Below are positions 26,226-34,217 of a DNA stretch of 64,000 nt, piece by piece. Below the pieces are notes generated by a model, which had not been told where the DNA came from, did not search any database, and worked only from the letters and a program-made list of their open reading frames with translations. This stretch comes from JAGVPT01 sp964439265. GTDB lineage: Bacteria > Bacteroidota > Ignavibacteria > UBA10030 > UBA8401. The translations under genes and the position numbers were made by a program. How positions within the stretch are numbered: the stretch's first letter is position 1; each line of letters opens with the position of its first letter. The stretch lies in assembly GCA_964439265.1 (NCBI GenBank), contig CAYTOA010000020.1:1-64000 (forward strand), written 5' to 3'.

Positions 26226-27494
26226 ATGGCCGATCATTTTACATACCAAAACAAAGAAATGTTTTGTGAAGATGTAAAGATCGCCGACATCGTTCGTGAT
26301 GTCGGGACGCCGGCGTACATCTACAGCAAGGCGGCTTTCGTCGAGGCCTTCCGCGAATTCGATTCCGCATTTTCAGAAATCGACCATCTCGTTTGTTATT
26401 CACTCAAAGCCAATACCAATCTCAATGTGTGCCGGATATTTTACGATGCGGGGAGCGGTATTGATTGTAATTCCGGCGGAGAATTTTATCGTGCACTGAA
26501 AGCCGGCGTCGACCCGCATAGAATCGTTTTTACCGGCGTAGGAAAGACCGAAGAAGAGATCCGCACGGTGCTCCAGCATCCCGTCATCATGCTCAAAGCG
26601 GAATCGCTGCAGGAGCTGCACCTCATCAACAGGATCGCGGGTGAATTGAACGTTAAGGCCCCCGTCGGCATCCGCGTAAATCCCGACGTCGACGCGAAAA
26701 CGCATCCTTACATTTCGACCGGATTGTCTGAAAACAAGTTCGGCATTGACTCTTCCCAGGCACGTCACGCATTCGAGCTCGCAGCATCGCTGTCAAATCT
26801 TTGCGTCGTGGGCATTGATATGCATATCGGTTCGCAGATCACGAGCGCGGGACCAATTATTGAAGCGTGCAAGAAGCTCGCGGAACTTGCCGCAGCGTTG
26901 AAGGGCCAGGGTATCACAATCAGCCACTTCGACGTCGGCGGCGGCCTTGGGATTTCGTACAACGGCAGCCCAAGCACCTCACCCCGCGAGCTTGCAAAAG
27001 AACTTCTTCCGACCCTTGCGGGTATCGGCTGCAAAATTCTCTTTGAACCAGGCAGATTCCTTACCGCGCGCGCAGGCATTTTGGCGACAAAAGTGCTCTA
27101 CACTAAACAGAACGGGGAAAAGAACTTTATTGTCGTGGATGCCGCGATGAATGACCTCCTCCGCCCGAGTCTTTACAAAGCCTTCCACGAGATCAGGCCC
27201 GTCACACAAAAAAGCACCGCGACTATTATCGCAGATGTTGTGGGCCCGGTGTGCGAGTCGGCAGATTTCCTCGCGCAGGGACGTGAGATCCAGCAAAGCG
27301 ATCAGGGGGACCTTCTCGCCGTCATGTCCGCCGGCGCATATTCGTTCGTAATGAGTTCGAACTATAATCAGCGCCGCCGCGCGCCGGAAGTGATTGTCGA
27401 CGGGACAAATTATTACGTCGTGCGCGAGCGCGAAACGTACGAAGACTTGATCGCCAAAGAACGCCTCATCCCCAGCCTCATCAGTCCGCAGTAA
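26226..27494 (+). CDS. lysA: Diaminopimelate decarboxylase
   Basis: PLP enzyme of the alanine-racemase fold that decarboxylates meso-diaminopimelate to lysine, the last step of the pathway. The PLP lysine is Lys61 in CYSLKANTN; HIGSQI, HFDVGGGLGISYNG and EPGRFLTARAG bind the cofactor phosphate and substrate; VGPVCESADFLAQGRE carries the active-site Cys from the partner subunit. 422 residues, normal length. It stands 243 bases after asd, with repeat copy B between, so it may have its own promoter. Confidence 0.96.
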   Translation: MADHFTYQNKEMFCEDVKIADIVRDVGTPAYIYSKAAFVEAFREFDSAFSEIDHLVCYSLKANTNLNVCRIFYDAGSGIDCNSGGEFYRALKAGVDPHRIVFTGVGKTEEEIRTVLQHPVIMLKAESLQELHLINRIAGELNVKAPVGIRVNPDVDAKTHPYISTGLSENKFGIDSSQARHAFELAASLSNLCVVGIDMHIGSQITSAGPIIEACKKLAELAAALKGQGITISHFDVGGGLGISYNGSPSTSPRELAKELLPTLAGIGCKILFEPGRFLTARAGILATKVLYTKQNGEKNFIVVDAAMNDLLRPSLYKAFHEIRPVTQKSTATIIADVVGPVCESADFLAQGREIQQSDQGDLLAVMSAGAYSFVMSSNYNQRRRAPEVIVDGTNYYVVRERETYEDLIAKERLIPSLISPQ

Positions 27495-27539
27495 GAAACC
27501 TTCGCAAAAACCGTTCTATGTGAATCATAATACTCGGGC

Positions 27540-27568
27540 TTGACTAATCGACTCCTGTCAGCTATCTT
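27540..27568 (+). promoter_or_regulatory. Probable promoter of the small secreted protein/TonB receptor pair
   Basis: TTGACT (27540-27545), 17 bases, TATCTT (27563-27568). A transcript would begin about base 27575, which is the ATG itself, so the first gene may be translated from a leaderless message. Confidence 0.5.
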
Positions 27569-27574
27569 TAACCA

Positions 27575-27925
27575 ATGCCAATTACCCAACGACGTCTTAT
27601 TCCACTCCTGTTGCTCTTTGTGTATGCAACGGGCTTATTGCTTGTTGCGCCCCATGCCGACCTGGACTTTGTTTCAGGCACCGGCACAGCGCAAATTGCA
27701 ACACATGCCGATGCGGATAATTGCAAGCACATCCCGATCTCGCAACTGGATTCGTGCGCTCTTTGCTCTTCTGTCGAAGGCAGGGCTATTCTCACTCCGG
27801 CTCCTTTTACGCTGGAGTTTCTTGACACGGCTCCAGTTACGCCGGTCTTCGCATTTTCTTCTTCATATTCATTCGCCCTTTTAAATTCTTTTTCCCGTCG
27901 CGGTCCCCCCTCTCTCCTCGCCTAA
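27575..27925 (+). CDS. Small exported Cys/His protein (DUF2946-like)
   Basis: A 116-residue protein with a signal peptide (RRLIPLLLLFVYATGLLLVAPHA) and a mature part holding HADLDF, THADADNCKHI and DSCALCSSVEG, then a hydrophobic segment and the end FSRRGPPSLLA. Short exported proteins with a CxxC and an RGPP ending next to TonB receptors are grouped as DUF2946; copper or another metal is often suspected. The match here is by pattern. The promoter abuts the ATG with no room for a ribosome site. A TonB receptor follows 89 bases downstream. Metal binding is inference from the His/Asp/Cys content. Confidence 0.55.
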   Translation: MPITQRRLIPLLLLFVYATGLLLVAPHADLDFVSGTGTAQIATHADADNCKHIPISQLDSCALCSSVEGRAILTPAPFTLEFLDTAPVTPVFAFSSSYSFALLNSFSRRGPPSLLA

Positions 27926-28014
27926 TTCACCCAAACATTCTGTTTGATTCAAGAGATGCGGGATAACTAGCCCGTGTTTCTCATACTCTATTATTTTTTG
28001 AGGGAAAAAGAATT

Positions 28015-30531
28015 ATGCGTTCTATTCTTATTCTATTGATAATCTTAGCCAGCTCTAACCTGCTATTTGGACAGTACACGCCTAAAACAGATAACGTAAC
28101 TGGCTTCGGTGTTTCTCAGTCTGTCGGAAGTAATCTTCCTGAGAAACAAAATACTCTCACAAAAGAATTACGAGGCAAAGAACTTCCGGGCAATGACGCC
28201 GATGAGCCTGCGGCGGACGATGACCGTCTTCAATTCCGTGTCTCGGTCAACGACGCCGACGGCAATGTTCCTATGGAGCTTGCACGTGTCGCACTCTCGA
28301 AAGATGGAAGATATATTGCCGACGCCGTGACCAACCCTGCTGGCCAGGCGCGCTTTCGCGACATCAAGGCGGGGTTCTACCGGATCACCGCATGGTTTGT
28401 TGGATATGACACATTCGTAGACTCGATCACGGTCGACAAGGAACACAGTACATACAAAATCGCACTCCATTCATTAGGAACCACGGAAAAGGAAGTCGTC
28501 GTAGTTGGACATCGGGATCCGACCTCTTCTAATATCAATCCGGTGACCGCCAACCAGGTCTTTGAATCGGAAACCTTCCATGCACCGCCAACGGCACGAA
28601 TGACAAACGTTATCCAGGAAAATCTCATGGGAGCGGCGCGGGCTCCAACCGGAGAAGTACACGTCCGAGGACAACACGGCGAGTTCACGTACTATGTCGA
28701 TGGCATTCCGGTTCCGCTAGGCGTATTTGGGGGACTCAATGAAGTTGTCGATCCGAAAGTTATCGATCGCATCACATTTATCACCGGCGGTTTTCCTGCC
28801 GAGTACGGCGGACAAATGTCTGCCATCATTGACCTTAACAACCGTGTCCCGACCGGTACGTTTCACCTCGATGCATCAACATATGCTGGCAGCTACCTCG
28901 TCTTCAATGGGACAAAATCTTTTTCACCCGGCACTTCATCGGCTGCGGGAGATACTCTTGGAAGCAGGGTCGGGCCACTTCGCGCTCTCAACTCCAACGG
29001 AGACGATCTTTCAATCAGCGATCATCTCGGAAAGCTCGGGTTCTTCCTTTCGGGTTCTCGACAGGAGACCGACCGGCGCATCGACACGCCCACTCCGGAT
29101 ATTTTCAACGACCATGGCTTCGACTATTTCCTTTATGGAAAATTTGACTATGTTCTTAGCGACAACGAATATTTGACGGCGAACCTTAATCTCGGGAAGA
29201 CCAATACGCAGGTTCCCTACGATTCTGTCGAAGCTATCGCTCAAGACATCCAGCAAACATCCAACTCCTTTCAAAACGTTTCGTACTTCAAGACACTAAA
29301 CTCCGACATAGATCATGAGTCGAACCTCTTTATCGGAGGTGATGCCAGGGAAGGAGAGCTCATATACACGCCCGGGTCGGTCGACCCGCCCAATTTTCAA
29401 TTTGCTGGCGACACAGTGCATAATTACCTACTCTCCGAACACAGGACGTTTACAACGATCGGGATGAGAACGACATTCGACAAGCGAATCTCACACGAGT
29501 TCATGTATAAGGTTGGGTTCAATTTTTCCGCCACAAGCGGTAAAGAGGATTATACTTCCAGGGATTCGCTCCAAAACCCAGGTCCAACCTCCGACATAAT
29601 CTTTCACGGATCCGATTTTGGAGTGTTCGCAGAGGTTGATTATCACCCGATGGAATGGACATCGTTAGAACTAGGTGAACGGTACGACCAGCATATCGCC
29701 CCTGATGCGCCACTCCAGAACCAATTCAGTCCCCGGATTAGATGGAATTTTCTCGTCAATGAGAATAACACGGCATATTTGTATTACGGAAAACTATTCA
29801 TGCCGACAAATATCGAGGGACTGAGAACCATCGCCCTCAACGTGAGCAACACTCTTGTTCCGACGCTGCCGGAGCGGGATGATTTTTACGAAGCCGTTTA
29901 CACGCACGGTTTCGATTTTGGACTTCGGAGCAAGCTGGCATATTTCTACAAATACGCGACGCCGGGAGTCGACGACCAGACCGTCGGCGGAAGCGCCATC
30001 AAGACGCCCGTCAACATCCAGGAAGTGAAAACGCAGGGAATGGAACTCGGACTCACATACAATCTTCCTGAAACTCCTTTTTCCGGATTCCTCAATGGAG
30101 CGCTTACGCATGCATACGGAACCGGGCTCATCAGCGGCGGGTTCCTAGATTTTGACACGGACGGAAGTGGAACGGACCTCGACCATGATCAGCGGCTCTC
30201 GGTTACCACGGGTATCAACTATCAACCGCGCGATTGGTTTTACAATCTTGTAGGAATCTACGGCTCAGGGCTCGCGAACGGAAATCCCAACGGCGATCCT
30301 TACAAGAACGGACTTTTCGATTTCAACACAGCACAGCATACGACTCCATCGTGGATTTTCAACGTTGGTATCGGCCATACGATTCATCTTCAAGAAGGCT
30401 CTTCGCTTGAGCCTTCACTCTACATCTCGAATCTGCTGGACAAGGAACACCTGATAAAAGGAGCGTATTTTAGCGGAGCGAGCTGGGAGGAACCTCGAAA
30501 TATGGTGTTTAAGCTCTCATACCATATGTGA
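28015..30531 (+). CDS. TonB-dependent outer-membrane receptor
   Basis: A TonB-dependent transporter of 838 residues. Signal peptide (SILILLIILASSNLLFGQ), a long polar linker to about 75, a carboxypeptidase-like beta domain (about 75-160, with FRDIKAGFYRITAWFVGYDTF), the plug (VHVRGQHGEFTYYVDGIPVPLG and FITGGFPAEYGGQMSAIIDL) and a 22-strand barrel ending in KLSYHM. Barrel pieces such as YLYYGKLFMPTNIEG and RIRWNFLVNENNTAYLYYG are typical. The first 70 bases are more AT-rich than neighbours, otherwise composition is ordinary. With the small Cys/His protein upstream it probably takes up a metal complex; the ligand is not proven. ATG 28015 has GAGGG nine bases upstream. Confidence 0.9.
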   Translation: MRSILILLIILASSNLLFGQYTPKTDNVTGFGVSQSVGSNLPEKQNTLTKELRGKELPGNDADEPAADDDRLQFRVSVNDADGNVPMELARVALSKDGRYIADAVTNPAGQARFRDIKAGFYRITAWFVGYDTFVDSITVDKEHSTYKIALHSLGTTEKEVVVVGHRDPTSSNINPVTANQVFESETFHAPPTARMTNVIQENLMGAARAPTGEVHVRGQHGEFTYYVDGIPVPLGVFGGLNEVVDPKVIDRITFITGGFPAEYGGQMSAIIDLNNRVPTGTFHLDASTYAGSYLVFNGTKSFSPGTSSAAGDTLGSRVGPLRALNSNGDDLSISDHLGKLGFFLSGSRQETDRRIDTPTPDIFNDHGFDYFLYGKFDYVLSDNEYLTANLNLGKTNTQVPYDSVEAIAQDIQQTSNSFQNVSYFKTLNSDIDHESNLFIGGDAREGELIYTPGSVDPPNFQFAGDTVHNYLLSEHRTFTTIGMRTTFDKRISHEFMYKVGFNFSATSGKEDYTSRDSLQNPGPTSDIIFHGSDFGVFAEVDYHPMEWTSLELGERYDQHIAPDAPLQNQFSPRIRWNFLVNENNTAYLYYGKLFMPTNIEGLRTIALNVSNTLVPTLPERDDFYEAVYTHGFDFGLRSKLAYFYKYATPGVDDQTVGGSAIKTPVNIQEVKTQGMELGLTYNLPETPFSGFLNGALTHAYGTGLISGGFLDFDTDGSGTDLDHDQRLSVTTGINYQPRDWFYNLVGIYGSGLANGNPNGDPYKNGLFDFNTAQHTTPSWIFNVGIGHTIHLQEGSSLEPSLYISNLLDKEHLIKGAYFSGASWEEPRNMVFKLSYHM

Positions 30532-30593
30532 GCAATAATCCGAGAAAACGGGAAAAGAAAAAACTCTGCCGATGGTGATGCTTTAAATGTGCT

Positions 30594-30622
30594 TTGACTA
30601 AGGAAAAAATTTTGTACATTCT
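30594..30622 (+). promoter_or_regulatory. Possible promoter of the GH31 gene
   Basis: TTGACT (30594-30599) with TACATTCTTG beginning at 30615. The spacer is 15 or 17 bases depending on which hexamer is taken as -10, so it is a weaker match than the others. Confidence 0.4.
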
Positions 30623-30672
30623 TGATGCCTAACCACCGTCTTCACCACAAGTGACATCAAGAGTGTGCGATT

Positions 30673-33174
30673 ATGGGAGTCCGTCTTAGACATGCATCGT
30701 GCATCACCCTGATGCTGTGCCTGCTTGGCACAGTTTCCCGATCGGAAACCGGCTTACCTGAAACTCTCGCGAGCTATTCCAGCCGCCATTCGGAAGGCAG
30801 AAGCATCGTTTTCATCACGTCAACCGGCCAGAAGCTTCGGGCAACACCGTATGGCGATTGCATCGTCCGCGTACAAGCTGTCCGGAAAGACGAAGAGTTC
30901 TTTCCCGACGATCGGTATGAAATGGTTGAGTCGCACGACTGGGAAGGGGAACTTCGCTTGGTCGAGCACGATACATTTTTCATCCTCCAAACCCGGGCCG
31001 GGAACGGCATAGTTCTGCGCATCAACAAGAACCCCATGCGCATTTCGTTCTCACAGAACGGCGGCAGGAAGGACATGCTCATCGAAAGCGAGGGCGTCCG
31101 CTGGGAGAACGATTCCATACACACCACATTTGTGTACGACGCCGCTGAACATTTCACCGGATTGGGACACGGGTACTATGGAAGAGCGGAACACCTCGAC
31201 CTTAAAGGAGAGACACTCCATCGAAATTACGGTACTGAGCATGGGCAGCAAGCTCCGTTGATCGTTCCCTTCTATCTGTCGAGCAACGGATACGGCATTT
31301 TCCTCAACAGCACATTTCCGAATTCCTTCACCTTCGGCAAAGACAGCCTGTATGAGTTTTCGATCGAAGGGGATGGGCGAATGGATTACTTCTTTATTCT
31401 TGGCCCCGATTTCACCAGCATCATCGACCGCTACACCCGGCTGACCGGGAGGCCCCGGCTCCCCCCGATCGCGATGTTCGGCCTCGGGCTTTCCGACAAG
31501 GCGAACGATGAAAACTCCTCCACACCGTCCGACGAACAATGGTGGAAACAAAAGGTCAGCGACCATCGAAACGCCGGCTTCCCCATCGACCACCTGATCA
31601 ACGACAACCGATGGAGGGCGGGAGGAGGCAAACGATGTGAATCGTATTTCGAGTGGGATCCGACACGATTCTCCAACCCGCACGAATACGAGCAATGGGT
31701 CAAGGCAAACGGCCTTGCGGTCACGATCGACTTTAATCGGTGCATTGCCAGCAAGAGCGAGCGATGGAACTCTTCGTTCAATATTCCCAATTCGGACAGC
31801 ATCGATTTCGGCGAAAGCGCCCCCGATTTTTCACGAAAGGATGTGAGAGAATGGTTCTGGTATCTGCATTGGAGAAAATCTCTCAGCCCGAAATTGGGAT
31901 ACCCGGGCGATGCCCTCTGGATCGACGAATTCGATGAGTTGGGAAAAGCGCCTGACGCGATGATCCTTGGAAACGGAAGATCGTGGATGGAGATGAAGAA
32001 TTACTGGTTCTTCCTCATCGCTAAAGCGCTGGTGCAGGAGGGCTGGGACAAAATGATCGCACCGGAAAAACGGCCATTCGTGTGGGTACGGGGAATGACG
32101 GCCGGCGCACAGCGTTATGCGACATTATGGAGCGGCGACATTACGCCGACGTATGAGGAGATGAAAGGTCAAATTCGGGGGATGCAGTTAGCAGGGATTT
32201 CCGGTTTTGCCTTTTGGGGACATGATGCAGGGGGTTTTTATGATTGGAAAAATAAAAAAGGTCCTGATGATGATCTCTACCGGAAATGGTCGATGGCCTT
32301 CGGCAGTTTCTCGCCGTTTTGGAAGCCGCACGGCATGGGAGAATCGCGGTGGCCTCTTGACAGGTCAGCCGATGCGCAGAAGGATGCCAGAACGTACTGC
32401 GAATTACGGTACAAACTTATGCCGTACTTATATTCGTTTGCGCACGAAGCGTCGAGCACGGGAATGCCGATTGCCCGAGCGATGGTCATTGATCACCAGT
32501 CGGATACAATTGCATGGAAGAACGACCTCCAGTATATGTGGGGGAATGAATTGCTGGTAGTGCCAAATTGCAGCGCCGACAACAATGTCGCGGTGTGGCT
32601 GCCGCGCGGCGAGTGGTACGATTTTTGGAATGATTCTCTTTGGACCGGGAACCGGGAGGTAAGATACACTACTCCGGTCGGTGTCCTCCCACTTTTTGTT
32701 AAGGCCGGTTCGATCGTCCCGATGGCTCCTTTCGCTCTCGGGACGGCGTTCATTAAGAAGGATGAGCTTTCTGTTCATGTTTATGTCGGGAAGGATGGTG
32801 AATTCACCCTCTCCGAAGACGATGGAAATACTGAACTGTACCGGACAAAAGGCGAAGTACAAAAAACGAGATTCGTGTTCGTCCAGTCCATCATGACGCT
32901 GAGCATCGGTGCCGGTGAAGGAACGTATGAGAACGCGCCTGCGCAAAGAAGGTACGACATTGAGTTTCACGGTCTTACTCGCCCGATGTGCATCACTATC
33001 AACGGAAGGCAGCTCAGGTCTGTGAAGTCGGAAGAAGCAGCGCTTTCGTCCGGCAGCGGTACTGTTTGGAACAAAGAGAAAAAGCGACTCTCGGTTTACA
33101 CAGAGAACGTGCCTGTCATACACAGCCTGTTGATCCAAGGAGTCAGAGACTGCCCGGACGGCGAACACGAATAA
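30673..33174 (+). CDS. Glycoside hydrolase family 31 (exported alpha-glucosidase-like)
   Basis: An exported GH31 enzyme of 833 residues. Signal peptide near the N-terminus (CITLMLCLLGTVSRS). An N-terminal beta-sandwich (about 35-245) precedes the TIM barrel; the nucleophile is the Asp in ALWIDEF (about 418) and the acid/base Asp lies in LWSGDITPTYEEMKGQI (about 489), followed by GFAFWGHDAGG. The C-terminal beta domains start with GNELLVVPNC and GEWYDFW. The nucleophile loop lacks the usual MNE after the Asp (DEF instead of DMNE), so the exact specificity may differ from maltase or xylosidase. No sugar transporter or regulator is next to it. Confidence 0.88.
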   Translation: MGVRLRHASCITLMLCLLGTVSRSETGLPETLASYSSRHSEGRSIVFITSTGQKLRATPYGDCIVRVQAVRKDEEFFPDDRYEMVESHDWEGELRLVEHDTFFILQTRAGNGIVLRINKNPMRISFSQNGGRKDMLIESEGVRWENDSIHTTFVYDAAEHFTGLGHGYYGRAEHLDLKGETLHRNYGTEHGQQAPLIVPFYLSSNGYGIFLNSTFPNSFTFGKDSLYEFSIEGDGRMDYFFILGPDFTSIIDRYTRLTGRPRLPPIAMFGLGLSDKANDENSSTPSDEQWWKQKVSDHRNAGFPIDHLINDNRWRAGGGKRCESYFEWDPTRFSNPHEYEQWVKANGLAVTIDFNRCIASKSERWNSSFNIPNSDSIDFGESAPDFSRKDVREWFWYLHWRKSLSPKLGYPGDALWIDEFDELGKAPDAMILGNGRSWMEMKNYWFFLIAKALVQEGWDKMIAPEKRPFVWVRGMTAGAQRYATLWSGDITPTYEEMKGQIRGMQLAGISGFAFWGHDAGGFYDWKNKKGPDDDLYRKWSMAFGSFSPFWKPHGMGESRWPLDRSADAQKDARTYCELRYKLMPYLYSFAHEASSTGMPIARAMVIDHQSDTIAWKNDLQYMWGNELLVVPNCSADNNVAVWLPRGEWYDFWNDSLWTGNREVRYTTPVGVLPLFVKAGSIVPMAPFALGTAFIKKDELSVHVYVGKDGEFTLSEDDGNTELYRTKGEVQKTRFVFVQSIMTLSIGAGEGTYENAPAQRRYDIEFHGLTRPMCITINGRQLRSVKSEEAALSSGSGTVWNKEKKRLSVYTENVPVIHSLLIQGVRDCPDGEHE

Positions 33175-33638
33175 TCGAAAATGAAGAGTCGATGCGGATA
33201 CCCTCTTTCATCTTTTCATCCATGACGAACTTGCTCATCACACCGCCATATTTTAGCTCCCGCCAAATTGCGAATACATTTTTTGAGCCGTTTACAATCC
33301 AAAACCTCATTTCAATGCTTTTGTAATTTCTACATTTTTCATGTTTAGGTAGAAGAAAGTAAGATCTGCTACAACCATCCTTCGTCCCCTCGCTATTCCC
33401 TCAACAAATAGCATAATATAGCAAGACGTTTCACGCCCTTCAGCTATCTTCCTCCTGATGTAATATTTACAAAATCGCTTAATTCAGCCAATAATGGCGG
33501 CTTTTGTTGAATGTTAAATTGATGGTGGACGTGTCCGTAACGTCTTTGTAGATCATCAATTACGGCATTATTAGGCCGCTCGTTGTCGTTGGACTTCGCT
33601 TTGCAACTCTTCTCTACAGAAATCAAGGAGAAGAGAAA
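33175..33638 (+). promoter_or_regulatory. Long spacer; possible promoter at 33546-33574
   Basis: No gene in 464 bases. TTGTAG (33546-33551), 17 bases and TATTAG (33569-33574) could be the promoter for the sorting-domain protein/subtilisin pair. The rest is AT-rich with no strong hairpin. Confidence 0.35.
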
Positions 33639-34217
33639 GTGAAAACGACAAAAAAACATACGAGCCTGGCAAGGAGAATTATCCTTGCGTTACTTTTCGT
33701 TTTCACTGCCGCGAACAGCCAAACGTTCGACCTCCTTTCTGTTAAGTCGACAGACAAAGTAGCACAAAGCAAGTTTTTCGAAGTAGACAGTAACAAGGTT
33801 CTCAACGAGTACAATTTGTTCGCATTCAACTCCCCCGTCTCCCGTATTTACGATTCAGTTTTCGAAGTCGCCGGAATCCATTCCGCTGTCTCCGCCGTTA
33901 ACAATTCAAACGTCGGCGTGGCTAAAGATTTTTCGTTAGATCAAAATTACCCGAACCCATTCAACCCGTCAACGACGATTCGTTTCAATGTTGGTAAGAG
34001 AGCAAAAGTTTCCGTAGTTTTGTTCGACGTAACGGGGAAGGAAGTAACAACCCTGGTGAATGACAGTAAAGAAGCAGGAAGTTACAACGTCCGATGGAAC
34101 GGAACTTCGAGCAACGGCGCTTCGGTTTCGACTGGTACATATTTCTGCCGGTTGCTCGCAACTGCCGATGACGGAAGCACAACCGTGGAAACAAAGAGAA
34201 TGGCATTGATCAAATGA
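33639..34217 (+). CDS. Exported protein consisting mainly of a C-terminal sorting domain (type IX secretion)
   Basis: A 192-residue protein: signal peptide (RIILALLFVFTAANSQ), a short region of about 75 residues without a recognisable domain, then a full sorting domain from LDQNYPNPFNPSTTI (about 102) through VVLFDVTGKEVTTLV to VETKRMALIK at the end. This domain directs proteins through the type IX secretion system and anchors or releases them at the cell surface. There is almost no passenger. The GTG start at 33639 has AAGGAG 8 bases upstream. Its stop overlaps the ATG of the subtilisin, so the two are coupled; the subtilisin itself lacks a sorting domain. Confidence 0.8.
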   Translation: MKTTKKHTSLARRIILALLFVFTAANSQTFDLLSVKSTDKVAQSKFFEVDSNKVLNEYNLFAFNSPVSRIYDSVFEVAGIHSAVSAVNNSNVGVAKDFSLDQNYPNPFNPSTTIRFNVGKRAKVSVVLFDVTGKEVTTLVNDSKEAGSYNVRWNGTSSNGASVSTGTYFCRLLATADDGSTTVETKRMALIK

